DNA of 7,148 nucleotides from an uncultured Oscillospiraceae bacterium (GCA_900548085.1 URJF01000074.1:1-7148), one strand, 5' to 3'; counted from the first letter of the stretch, positions 1-6,013 are shown. Notes: generated by a model not told the origin, from the sequence alone. Numbers and translations: made by a program.

Positions 1-1
1 T

Positions 2-31
2 ACCAATATGCTTAAGGTTCAGGTTGTTTGA
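2..31 (+). CDS. Possible C-terminal tail of an upstream gene (partial)
   Basis: This frame is open from the window edge and ends at TGA 29-31, giving the tail TNMLKVQVV. The stop lies just before the Shine-Dalgarno site of mltG, the usual spacing for an upstream operon partner. Nine residues are too few to recognise a family. A second frame is also open from the edge, to TGA 48-50, and would overlap the mltG start, so the assignment is tentative. Confidence 0.3.
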   Translation, partial: TNMLKVQVV

Positions 32-36
32 TTTTT

Positions 37-40
37 GGAG
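37..40 (+). promoter_or_regulatory. Ribosome binding site that sets the mltG start
   Basis: GGAG lies 6 bases before ATG 47. The frame could be extended to a TTG codon at 35-37, but that codon overlaps this Shine-Dalgarno site and has no site of its own, so ATG 47 is preferred. Confidence 0.7.
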
Positions 41-46
41 AATATT

Positions 47-1090
47 ATGAGCAAGAGTAAAAAATCTAATTTGTCTGTAGTTCTGTTGGCGATAGTTGTC
101 ATTGCTGCCGCAGTTATCGGCGGAGGCTATGTCTATACTGTAGCAAAAAACGATATAGACGGAAAAAATCAAAAGAACACAGAGTATAACCTCATCATAA
201 AATCTACCGATGATGAATACAATGTGGGCCAAAAGCTCGCCGATGCAGGTATCGTTGTCAGTGATTCATTGTGGACTAATTGGATGGACAAGCACTATTC
301 CGGTTTTAAATATGAGGGCGGCGAGTATAAGGTAACTGCCGATATGTCCTATAAGGATTTGGCTAAAAAGCTGAAAAATCCCGACATCTCCCACCGTGCG
401 GTAAAAGTTTGTATTCCCGAGGGCTATAACTGTATGGATATAGCGAAAACTCTTGAGGAGAATAAGGTGTGCAAGGCTGCCGACTTTTTGAGGATATGCA
501 AAAGTACCAACGGCTTTGATTATGATTTTTTGAGAGATGTTCCCGACAATGACTTGATTGCATACAAACTGGAGGGATTTTTGTTTCCTGCCACATATGA
601 TTGGGAAGAAAATATGACACCTAAAGAGGTGGCGGACGATATGCTGGCTGCCTTTGATGACCGCATTACCGATGATATGAAAAAGTTTTGTACCGACCAC
701 AATATGACTATGTATCAGCTCGTAACTCTTGTGTCTGTTGTACAAAAAGAGGCTCTCGGAAAAACTTCGGCTAAGTACATTACCTCTGTGTTTATGAACA
801 GACTTGACCAAGGTATGAAATTGCAGTCCGATGTAACATATTTTTATGCCAAAAAGCTCCGTGACAACTACGGCTTTTCGCAGCAGGTTTATGATGCGTA
901 TTATACTTATAACTGCAAAGGACTGCCGGCGGGACCTATAGCAAACTCAGGCTCGGATATAGTTGAGTCGGCGATAAATTATCCAAAGACTGACTATATG
1001 TATTTCTTCTCGGACTTGCAAAAAGAATTTCATTATGCAAAGACTTATGAAGAATTTATGGCGCTGCAGAAAAAATATCCGTGGAAATAA
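47..1090 (+). CDS. mltG: Endolytic murein transglycosylase MltG (YceG-like)
   Basis: MltG is a membrane-anchored lytic transglycosylase that cuts nascent peptidoglycan glycan strands and is thought to set their length. From ATG 47 the protein has 347 residues. A short basic cytoplasmic tail (MSKSKKSN) precedes one membrane helix at about residues 8-30, then an extracellular YceG domain. Family landmarks are LEGFLFPATY (175-184), the catalytic region VSVVQKEA (229-236), VFMNRLDQGMKLQSD (248-262) and GLPAGPIANSG (293-303). The C-terminal FHYAKTYEEF matches the usual closing motif. By its place beside the following Ala, Glu235 is the likely catalytic residue and is present. The first Glu of the usual IVEKE motif is Gln here. 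Length and motifs indicate a complete gene. A terminator follows directly, so mltG is probably last in its operon. The family is secure; the catalytic residue is inferred from the motif. Confidence 0.93.
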   Translation: MSKSKKSNLSVVLLAIVVIAAAVIGGGYVYTVAKNDIDGKNQKNTEYNLIIKSTDDEYNVGQKLADAGIVVSDSLWTNWMDKHYSGFKYEGGEYKVTADMSYKDLAKKLKNPDISHRAVKVCIPEGYNCMDIAKTLEENKVCKAADFLRICKSTNGFDYDFLRDVPDNDLIAYKLEGFLFPATYDWEENMTPKEVADDMLAAFDDRITDDMKKFCTDHNMTMYQLVTLVSVVQKEALGKTSAKYITSVFMNRLDQGMKLQSDVTYFYAKKLRDNYGFSQQVYDAYYTYNCKGLPAGPIANSGSDIVESAINYPKTDYMYFFSDLQKEFHYAKTYEEFMALQKKYPWK

Positions 1091-1107
1091 AATTCAAATA
1101 GAAAGAT

Positions 1108-1139
1108 ATCCGTCTCTTCAGAGGTGGATTTTTCTTTTT
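1108..1139 (+). terminator. Rho-independent terminator after mltG
   Basis: The arms ATCCGTCTC (1108-1116) and GAGGTGGAT (1121-1129) form a 9-bp stem with two G-U wobbles and a TTCA loop. A T-rich tract interrupted by one C (1130-1139) follows. The hairpin starts 17 bases after the mltG stop, which makes it a strong intrinsic terminator separating mltG from the next gene. Confidence 0.85.
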
Positions 1140-1142
1140 GTG

Positions 1143-1156
1143 AGTGACTATTCACT
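1143..1156. repeat. Small inverted repeat just upstream of a promoter
   Basis: AGTGA (1143-1147) and TCACT (1152-1156) are a perfect 5-bp inverted repeat around CTAT, ending two bases before the -35 box of the next gene. It could be an operator, but a 5-bp repeat can arise by chance. Confidence 0.25.
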
Positions 1157-1158
1157 GC

Positions 1159-1187
1159 TTGCATAGCTATTATATTCGTGATATACT
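1159..1187 (+). promoter_or_regulatory. Extended -10 vegetative promoter for the 846-residue exported protein
   Basis: TTGCAT (1159-1164) and TATACT (1182-1187) are separated by 17 bases. A TG at 1179-1180, one base before the -10 box, makes it an extended -10 element. The -10 box matches the sigma-A consensus at 5 of 6 positions and the -35 at 4 of 6. Transcription should start near 1194, leaving a leader of about 28 bases. That leader includes the Shine-Dalgarno site AAAGGA (1206-1211). Confidence 0.6.
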
Positions 1188-1221
1188 GTATGTGTATTAT
1201 TCTGTAAAGGATTGGTAAATT

Positions 1222-3762
1222 ATGAAAAATAGAGGACTGTCACAGGTCATCTCTGTGCTTATATGTATTTCGTTAGTGTTTTGTACACTGCTCGGTGCTA
1301 ACGGCATCGCTACTGCCGCTACTTCCAAAGCCACTTCGGGCTCTGCCGGCGGTAAGACCACATGGAGCTATAATGCTGCCACAAAGACATTAACGATTAG
1401 CGGAACCGGTGCTACTTATGACTACAACGCCGGTTTGAGAAAAGTTCCGTGGCAAAGCTATAAGTCTGAGCTCACTAAGGTTGTTGTAGACGAGGGCGTT
1501 ACCATATTGGGCAACTACTGTTTTTATAACTGCACTGCACTCACCTCTGTACAGCTTCCGTCTACTCTTACAGAAATTCACGGTATGGGCACTACCGATG
1601 TAAGCTACGGCTGCTTCCAGGGCTGTACTGCTCTTACCTCGATTACATTCCCCGAAAAGCTGACGAAAATCGGTGCATGCGCATTCAAGGGATGCACTTC
1701 GCTGAAGTCGGTTAAAATTCCGGATTCTGTAACCACTCTCGATAACGGTGCTTTTTGTGATTGCACCGCGTTGACTAATGTAGTTTACGGCACAGGACTG
1801 ACATCTACAGGCGTAAATGCGTTCAGCAATTCAGGCGTTAAGAATGTTACATTCACATCATCAATTACTTCTGTTGATATGCGTTCATTTTATACCACCA
1901 ATCTTATTGAGGTTGATCTGCCGGAGAGTGTAACCTCTATCGGTGCTCAATCTTTTGGCTATTGCGGCTTCTTGACAAAAGTTACCGTCAATAACGCAAA
2001 GGCAACATTTACCGGTGATTCATTCGGCGGTTCAAAGCAGGATTTGACTTTCTACGGCCATAAAAATTCTACTACAGAGACTTATGCTACAGAGCACAGC
2101 TACGGCTTTGTGTCCATAGATTCCTGTGACCATCTCACTACTCGTGAGGAGGTAACAAAAGAAGCTACCTGCACAGAAAAGGGTGAAAAGAATATCATTT
2201 GCTCCGACTGCGGTCAGATTGTTGATACAGTGGAAATTCCTGCCCTCGGCCACAACTATGCCGTTACGGGCACAGAGGATAAGACGACAGAGGACGGACA
2301 TATCTACACTAACTATACCTGCTCTCGCTGTAGTGATACTTATGCAGAGCCTGAGCATCAGCTCGCTCCCGACGGCAGTGCAACAAAGTATGTGTGGATA
2401 GAGGGCAAGTACACATATTCTAAGCGTGCTACCTGTACTACCGGAGGAGTAGAGACCTATACCTGCAATATCAGCGGATGCAATAAGATTGAGACTAATC
2501 GTATACCTGCCGGCAGTCATACTGTGGAGGAGTGGACTGTCACTAAAAAGCCTACTTGTACAGAAAAAGGCTCACGCACCGGTACCTGCACAACCTGCGG
2601 CAGTACCGTAACAGAATCCATAGCTGCTACAGGTCACACATATGATGAAAATAATCCGACCGCTACTGACGATAAGACCACAGAGGACGGACATATATAC
2701 AAGACTTATACCTGCACAACTTGCGGTGCTACTGTAGAAAAGAAAGAGCATGTAGCATGGGTGGACGGAAAATTCACTCCTAATGTTATTACTCAGCCGA
2801 CTTGTACAGTCAACGGACTTGAGCGAGATACCTGCGATATTTGCCGCGAAACAAGGAATGTTACATTACCCTCTAACGGACAGCACACATGGGAGCTTAC
2901 TTCGACCACTGAGGCTACTTGTACTGCCAGAGGAACAAAGGTTTATACCTGCTCCGTTTGCGGCAGAACATATACAGAATACACAGATGCTTTAGGTCAT
3001 GACTATGTGAAGTCCGAGGCTGACACAGTACAGCCTACTTGTACTGCGGCAGGCAGTGCTCTGTACAAATGCTCACGTTGCTCGTCAACTAAGCCGGAGG
3101 TTCTGCCGGCTACAGGTCATACTCCCGATGAATCTACATACAAAGTTACTACAGAGCCTACTTGCGAAAAAGAGGGCTCGGCTACTGCCACCTGTTCGGT
3201 ATGCAAGACGGAGTACACTATAACACTCGATGCTTTGGGTCACGATTATCAAGATGTGGCTGTAGCTATTGATGATAAGCCCGGTCATAATCTCGTTACA
3301 CCTACTTGCTCAAGATGCGGAAACAAAAAGACTGCTACTGTCGTTCATGCAGAGTGGGTAGATGGATACTATACCACTAAGGTAGTCAAAGAGGCAGGCT
3401 GTCTCGACGGTGCTTCTACCGACACCTGCACCATATGCAATACCACGAGGACGAATACATTGCCGGCTATGGGACATAATTATGTCTATACCGGATCGCA
3501 AAGCTCTGATGGCAGAATGATTTATCGTTGCAGCTATTGCGATATGCTCGACAGAGAATCGCCTGCAAGCGTTCTCTCCATGTGGTCCACATCTTATATG
3601 AACACCACACCAAAGCGTACTGCTTATGATGACTCAAGCTATCTTGATGCTAACGGTGACGGATATATTAACGCTATGGACTATGCTATGATTGTCAATG
3701 CTAATAAGAAAACTTTGAATACTACAACTATAACTACGACTGCACAGTCATCTAAAAACTAA
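1222..3762 (+). CDS. Exported LRR / Cys-His repeat protein with a dockerin-like calcium loop
   Basis: The function is unknown; this is a large secreted modular protein of 846 residues. A signal peptide spans about residues 1-33: basic MKNR, a hydrophobic core, and likely cleavage in the ATAATS region. A lead domain (46-63, TWSYNAATKTLTISGTG) is the segment that often precedes LRR_5/BspA-type repeats. LRR repeats follow at about 85-260, recognisable by NCTALTSV-like units. Residues 302-773 form an array with eight C-X8/9-C-X2/4-C-X12/13-H units plus shorter C-X2-C units. Residues 809-820 form one EF-hand-like calcium loop (DANGDGYINAMD) of dockerin type. The protein ends in a Thr-rich tail (831-846) with no LPXTG motif or second membrane helix. 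ATG 1222 has AAAGGA 10 bases upstream. Its own promoter and terminators on both sides make it monocistronic. A cell-surface or secreted binding role is plausible but not shown. Confidence 0.9.
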   Translation: MKNRGLSQVISVLICISLVFCTLLGANGIATAATSKATSGSAGGKTTWSYNAATKTLTISGTGATYDYNAGLRKVPWQSYKSELTKVVVDEGVTILGNYCFYNCTALTSVQLPSTLTEIHGMGTTDVSYGCFQGCTALTSITFPEKLTKIGACAFKGCTSLKSVKIPDSVTTLDNGAFCDCTALTNVVYGTGLTSTGVNAFSNSGVKNVTFTSSITSVDMRSFYTTNLIEVDLPESVTSIGAQSFGYCGFLTKVTVNNAKATFTGDSFGGSKQDLTFYGHKNSTTETYATEHSYGFVSIDSCDHLTTREEVTKEATCTEKGEKNIICSDCGQIVDTVEIPALGHNYAVTGTEDKTTEDGHIYTNYTCSRCSDTYAEPEHQLAPDGSATKYVWIEGKYTYSKRATCTTGGVETYTCNISGCNKIETNRIPAGSHTVEEWTVTKKPTCTEKGSRTGTCTTCGSTVTESIAATGHTYDENNPTATDDKTTEDGHIYKTYTCTTCGATVEKKEHVAWVDGKFTPNVITQPTCTVNGLERDTCDICRETRNVTLPSNGQHTWELTSTTEATCTARGTKVYTCSVCGRTYTEYTDALGHDYVKSEADTVQPTCTAAGSALYKCSRCSSTKPEVLPATGHTPDESTYKVTTEPTCEKEGSATATCSVCKTEYTITLDALGHDYQDVAVAIDDKPGHNLVTPTCSRCGNKKTATVVHAEWVDGYYTTKVVKEAGCLDGASTDTCTICNTTRTNTLPAMGHNYVYTGSQSSDGRMIYRCSYCDMLDRESPASVLSMWSTSYMNTTPKRTAYDDSSYLDANGDGYINAMDYAMIVNANKKTLNTTTITTTAQSSKN
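1474..2001 (+). repeat. LRR_5 / BspA-type leucine-rich repeat region
   Basis: Residues about 85-260 of the exported protein carry roughly seven repeats of about 20-30 residues. Each has a pattern like GAFxxCTALTSVxIPxSVTSIG. The clearest cores are NCTALTSV, GCTALTSI, GCTSLKSV and DCTALTNV; later units such as LPESVTSIGAQSFGYC are more diverged. BspA-type repeats are known in surface proteins that bind host or matrix molecules. The ligand here cannot be read from sequence. Confidence 0.85.
2278..2322 (+). repeat. DNA direct repeat, copy 1 (in the Cys-His array)
   Basis: This 45-base stretch encodes DKTTEDGHIYTNYTC and is identical at 39 of 45 positions to 2671-2715. The two copies lie 393 bases (131 codons) apart, so they stay in frame. 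This suggests a fairly recent in-frame duplication of a two-unit block. Confidence 0.8.
2671..2715 (+). repeat. DNA direct repeat, copy 2 (in the Cys-His array)
   Basis: This is the second copy of the 45-base repeat at 2278-2322, encoding DKTTEDGHIYKTYTC. The six differences cluster in the second half. Confidence 0.8.
3646..3681 (+). other. Dockerin-like EF-hand calcium loop (single copy)
   Basis: Residues 809-820 (DANGDGYINAMD) place Asp, Asn, Asp, Asn and Asp at loop positions 1, 3, 5, 9 and 12, with Gly at 6 and Ile at 8. This is the classic calcium loop of type I dockerins. The following YAMIVNANKK resembles the helix after such a loop. A normal dockerin has two such repeats, and I see no convincing second copy in the preceding or following residues. 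It may be a half dockerin or a stand-alone calcium motif. Confidence 0.7.
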
Positions 3763-3784
3763 TATTTAGTCTCCTTTTTTACTC

Positions 3785-3819
3785 GCCGCTCATGCCTTTG
3801 TGTGTGGGCGGTATTTTTT
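3785..3819 (+). terminator. Rho-independent terminator after the exported protein gene
   Basis: CCGCTCATGC (3786-3795) pairs with GTGTGGGCGG (3802-3811) in a 10-bp stem with three wobble pairs and a 6-base loop. A further G-T wobble is possible at 3785/3812. TATTTTTT follows. The hairpin begins about 23 bases after the stop codon and isolates this gene from the pyrH operon. Confidence 0.8.
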
Positions 3820-3872
3820 ATAATTTCTTCATTTAATTTACAATTTTGTAACTTATTTTTAGGCCATAAATC

Positions 3873-3901
3873 TTTACTTTATTATTTATTTATATTATTA
3901 T
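3873..3901 (+). promoter_or_regulatory. Candidate promoter of the pyrH operon
   Basis: TTTACT (3873-3878) and TATTAT (3896-3901) are 17 bases apart and resemble sigma-A -35 and -10 boxes (4/6 and 5/6). The surrounding sequence is very AT-rich, which helps promoter activity but also produces chance matches. TATAAA at 3908-3913 is an alternative -10 without a good -35. The preceding terminator means a promoter must lie in this gap of about 120 bases. Beyond these signals the gap holds nothing I can identify. Confidence 0.45.
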
Positions 3902-3941
3902 ATAAGGTATAAAGAGTTATTGCATACGGAGGTATCATATT

Positions 3942-4649
3942 ATGAGTATTGCATACAAACGAATTTTGCTCAAACTCAGCGGCGAGGTTCTCGCAGGACC
4001 TGCCGGAAAGGGTATCGACAACGACACCGTACTGAGCATTTGTAAGTCTGTAAAAAAAGTTGCAGATATGGGAGTTCAGGTCGCTATTGTAGTAGGCGGC
4101 GGAAATTTTTGGAGAGGCAGAACGTCAGAGCATATGGACAGAACCCGTGCTGACCACATCGGTATGCTCGCTACTGCTATGAACTCACTTGCACTTTGTG
4201 ACGCATTGGAGCAGCTCGGTGCAAATGTCAGAGTACAGACCGCTATCGAGATGCGTCAGATAGCCGAGCCTTATATTCGCAACAAGGCTATCAGACATTT
4301 CGAAAAGGGCAGAATTGTTATTTTCGGCTGTGGAACAGGCTCACCGTTCTTCTCCACAGATACTGCTGCTGCACTTCGCAGCGTAGAGATTAACGCAGAC
4401 GCTTTGCTTAAAGCAACAAATGTTGATGGCGTATATGACAAAGACCCTAACAAGTTTGACGACGCAGTTAAGTTTGACGAGGTCAGCTTCCAGGAGGTTA
4501 TCACCCGTGACCTTAAGGTTATGGACTCCACAGCATTTTCACTTTGCAAGGATAACGATATGCCTATTATTGTATTTAACCTTAATGACCCCGACAATAT
4601 TATTAAAGCCGTAAACGGCGAAAAGATTGGTACTACGGTAAAAAATTAA
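3942..4649 (+). CDS. pyrH: UMP kinase (uridylate kinase)
   Basis: PyrH phosphorylates UMP to UDP with ATP in the cytoplasm, the step that feeds UTP, CTP and UDP-sugars. The 235-residue length is normal for the bacterial amino-acid-kinase-fold enzyme, which usually forms a hexamer. Landmarks are the N-terminal KRILLKLSGEVLAG (6-19), the glycine-rich VGGGNFWRG (51-59), RADHIGMLATAMNSLAL (69-85), GCGTGSPFFSTDTAAALRS (129-147), the nucleotide-binding KATNVDGVYDKDP (157-169) and MDSTAFSLCKDNDMPI (194-209). ATG 3942 follows GGAGGT (3928-3933) at an 8-base spacing. It is the first gene after a promoter region, and frr starts 20 bases after its stop. rpsB and tsf, often found upstream in Firmicutes, are absent here. 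Confidence 0.97.
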   Translation: MSIAYKRILLKLSGEVLAGPAGKGIDNDTVLSICKSVKKVADMGVQVAIVVGGGNFWRGRTSEHMDRTRADHIGMLATAMNSLALCDALEQLGANVRVQTAIEMRQIAEPYIRNKAIRHFEKGRIVIFGCGTGSPFFSTDTAAALRSVEINADALLKATNVDGVYDKDPNKFDDAVKFDEVSFQEVITRDLKVMDSTAFSLCKDNDMPIIVFNLNDPDNIIKAVNGEKIGTTVKN

Positions 4650-4669
4650 ATTAAGAGAGGAACTTAAAC

Positions 4670-5224
4670 ATGGAACAAGTATTTGAAAAAGCAACAACTA
4701 AGATGGAAAAATGTCTGGACTCACTTGAGAGAGATTTCTCCACCGTAAGAGCCGGCAGAGCTAACCCCAATGTATTGAACAATGTACTCGTTGATTACTA
4801 CGGAACACCTACACCGCTTAACCAAATGGCAGCTGTTTCCGTACCTGAACCGAGAATGTTGGTAGTTCAGCCGTGGGACGCTTCAGCTTTGGGCGATATA
4901 GAAAAGGCAATCAATGTGGCTGATATCGGTATCAATCCGCAGAACGACGGCAAGGTTATTCGTCTCACATTCCCACAGCTCACAGAGGAGCACAGAAAGA
5001 CACTTGTTAAGGATATCAGCAAGCGTGGCGAGGAGGCTAAGGTAGCTGTTCGTAATGTTCGTCGTGATGTTATGGACGATATCAAAAAGCTCAAAAAAGA
5101 TAACGAAATCACAGAGGATGAACAAAAAGACGGCGAAAAGAAGCTTCAGGACATTACCGACAAGTATGTAAAACAGGTTGACGAAATGACAAAGAAGAAA
5201 GAGACCGAAATCCTTTCTATCTGA
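4670..5224 (+). CDS. frr: Ribosome recycling factor
   Basis: RRF works with EF-G to split the post-termination ribosome so its subunits can be reused. The 184 residues match the family length of about 185. Landmarks are DFSTVRAGRANPNVL (22-36), YYGTPTPLNQMA (43-54), VQPWDASALGDIEKAI (66-81), the hinge and head segment with GINPQNDGKVIRL (87-99), FPQLTEEHRK (101-110) and VRNVRRDVMDDIKKLKKD (127-144). The last segment holds the conserved Arg132 of the long helix needed for ribosome binding. The C-terminal helix is rich in Lys and Glu, as expected. ATG 4670 follows AGAGAGGA (4654-4661). The gene lies in the normal pyrH-frr pair. Confidence 0.97.
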   Translation: MEQVFEKATTKMEKCLDSLERDFSTVRAGRANPNVLNNVLVDYYGTPTPLNQMAAVSVPEPRMLVVQPWDASALGDIEKAINVADIGINPQNDGKVIRLTFPQLTEEHRKTLVKDISKRGEEAKVAVRNVRRDVMDDIKKLKKDNEITEDEQKDGEKKLQDITDKYVKQVDEMTKKKETEILSI

Positions 5225-5239
5225 CAAGAATATATTTGT

Positions 5240-5273
5240 GGGGACGATTGTGGGTTAGACTGCACTCGTCCCT
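5240..5273 (+). promoter_or_regulatory. Stem-loop between frr and uppS
   Basis: GGGACGA (5241-5247) pairs perfectly with TCGTCCC (5266-5272), with a further G-T wobble at 5240/5273. A bulged TT and an inner GTG/CAC stem follow, closing a 10-base loop. A run of five T's comes only after AAAAGTG (5281-5285), so this is not a standard terminator. It could be a weak attenuator, an RNA processing or stability element, or a relic. No known riboswitch class is recognisable. Confidence 0.5.
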
Positions 5274-5299
5274 AAAAGTGTTTTTAAGGAGCACATTTT

Positions 5300-6010
5300 A
5301 TGGCTATTTTTTCTAAGAAAAGCAGTGTCGAATTTTCCGTTCTGCCAAAGCATTTGGGCATCATTATGGACGGAAACGGCAGATGGGCAAAAAAGAGGGG
5401 ACTCCCTCGTTCTGCCGGACATAAGGCCGGTGCAAATGTCTTTAGGACCATATCCGATGAGTGCGCTAATTTGGGCATTGAGTATGTTACATTTTATGCC
5501 TTTTCCACTGAAAATTGGAAGCGCCCTAAAGAAGAAGTAGATGCACTGATGAAGTTGTTTATGGACTATCTCTTAGAGGCAAAGTCCGATATGAAAATAG
5601 CGGGCAACAGTAAGATTAAATTCATCGGTGAGCGTGAGGGAATTTCTGACGAGCTGCTTCAGCTTATGGATGAGGCAGAGAAGGAGACGGCGTCTCATAC
5701 AGGCACTACCGTTTATCTTGCAGTCAACTACGGCGGCAGACAGGAAATTGTTTCCGCAGTGAACAAACTTATTTCTCAGGGCAAAACTTCTGTTACAGCT
5801 GATGATATAGGGCAAAACATTTACACCGTTCCCGACTGCGATTTGATTATTCGTCCGTCGGGTGAGGAGAGACTGTCTAACTTTTTGCTTTGGCAGGCGG
5901 CGTACAGTGAGTTCTGGTATAGCGATGTTTTGTGGCCCGATTTTAAAAAAGCTGATTTGTACGACGCATTGAGAGAGTTCGAAAATCGCAATCGTCGTTT
6001 TGGAGGATAA
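5300..6010 (+). CDS. uppS: Isoprenyl transferase (undecaprenyl diphosphate synthase)
   Basis: UppS is a cis-prenyltransferase that adds isopentenyl diphosphate units to farnesyl diphosphate, making the C55 lipid carrier used for peptidoglycan and wall polymers. The 236 residues are of usual length. Landmarks are HLGIIMDGNGRWAKKRG (18-34) with catalytic Asp24, the GHKAGA segment (40-45), TFYAFSTENWKRP (64-76), VNYGGRQEI (142-150) and IIRPSGEERLSNFLLWQ (183-199), then YSDVLWPDF (207-215). The commonly seen RTSGE or RTGGE is RPSGE here; the Ser, Glu and following Arg are kept. ATG 5300 has AAGGAG (5286-5291) 8 bases upstream. Its stop is 3 bases before cdsA, so the two are probably translationally coupled. 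Chain length cannot be read from sequence; C55 is assumed from context. Confidence 0.95.
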   Translation: MAIFSKKSSVEFSVLPKHLGIIMDGNGRWAKKRGLPRSAGHKAGANVFRTISDECANLGIEYVTFYAFSTENWKRPKEEVDALMKLFMDYLLEAKSDMKIAGNSKIKFIGEREGISDELLQLMDEAEKETASHTGTTVYLAVNYGGRQEIVSAVNKLISQGKTSVTADDIGQNIYTVPDCDLIIRPSGEERLSNFLLWQAAYSEFWYSDVLWPDFKKADLYDALREFENRNRRFGG

Positions 6011-6013
6011 TTT

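Larger units (their letters stand above)
2125..3540 (+). repeat. Array of Cys-Cys-Cys-His repeat units
   Basis: Residues 302-773 repeat the theme (A/P)TC...G...TCxxCG...LPAxGH. The complete units, as Cys/Cys/Cys/His positions, are 317/327/330/344, 405/415/420/433, 446/456/459/472, 528/538/541/555, 567/577/580/593, 607/617/620/633, 648/658/661/674 and 727/736/739/752. Shorter units are 367/370/379, 498/501/510 and 696/699/709, and a last unit, 770/773, lacks its His. The second complete unit has C-X4-C in place of C-X2-C. The spacing suits either metal binding or disulfide-stapled modules. The sequence does not decide between them. Confidence 0.9.

Noticed and set aside
35..46. TTG start 12 bases upstream for mltG
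   Set aside because: The TTG overlaps the GGAG that fits ATG 47, and the added residues MENI add nothing to the family alignment.
266..811. Long minus-strand open frame (181 residues) opposite mltG
   Set aside because: It is wholly antisense to a well-supported mltG, and the translated sequence resembles no protein family I know.
2032..2520. Minus-strand open frame (162 residues) opposite the Cys-His array
   Set aside because: It lies antisense to the repeats and its own cysteine/serine-rich content is a by-product of the repeat codons.
2125..3540. CRISPR-like or satellite DNA because of the periodic signal
   Set aside because: The periodicity is in codons of one long open frame; DNA copies are diverged and there are no constant repeats with unique spacers.
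3712..3762. Sortase anchor at the end of the exported protein
   Set aside because: There is no LPXTG-like motif, hydrophobic helix or basic tail.
5225..5299. T-box or riboswitch leader before uppS
   Set aside because: The gap is only 75 bases, with one simple stem-loop and no T-box or known aptamer sequence.
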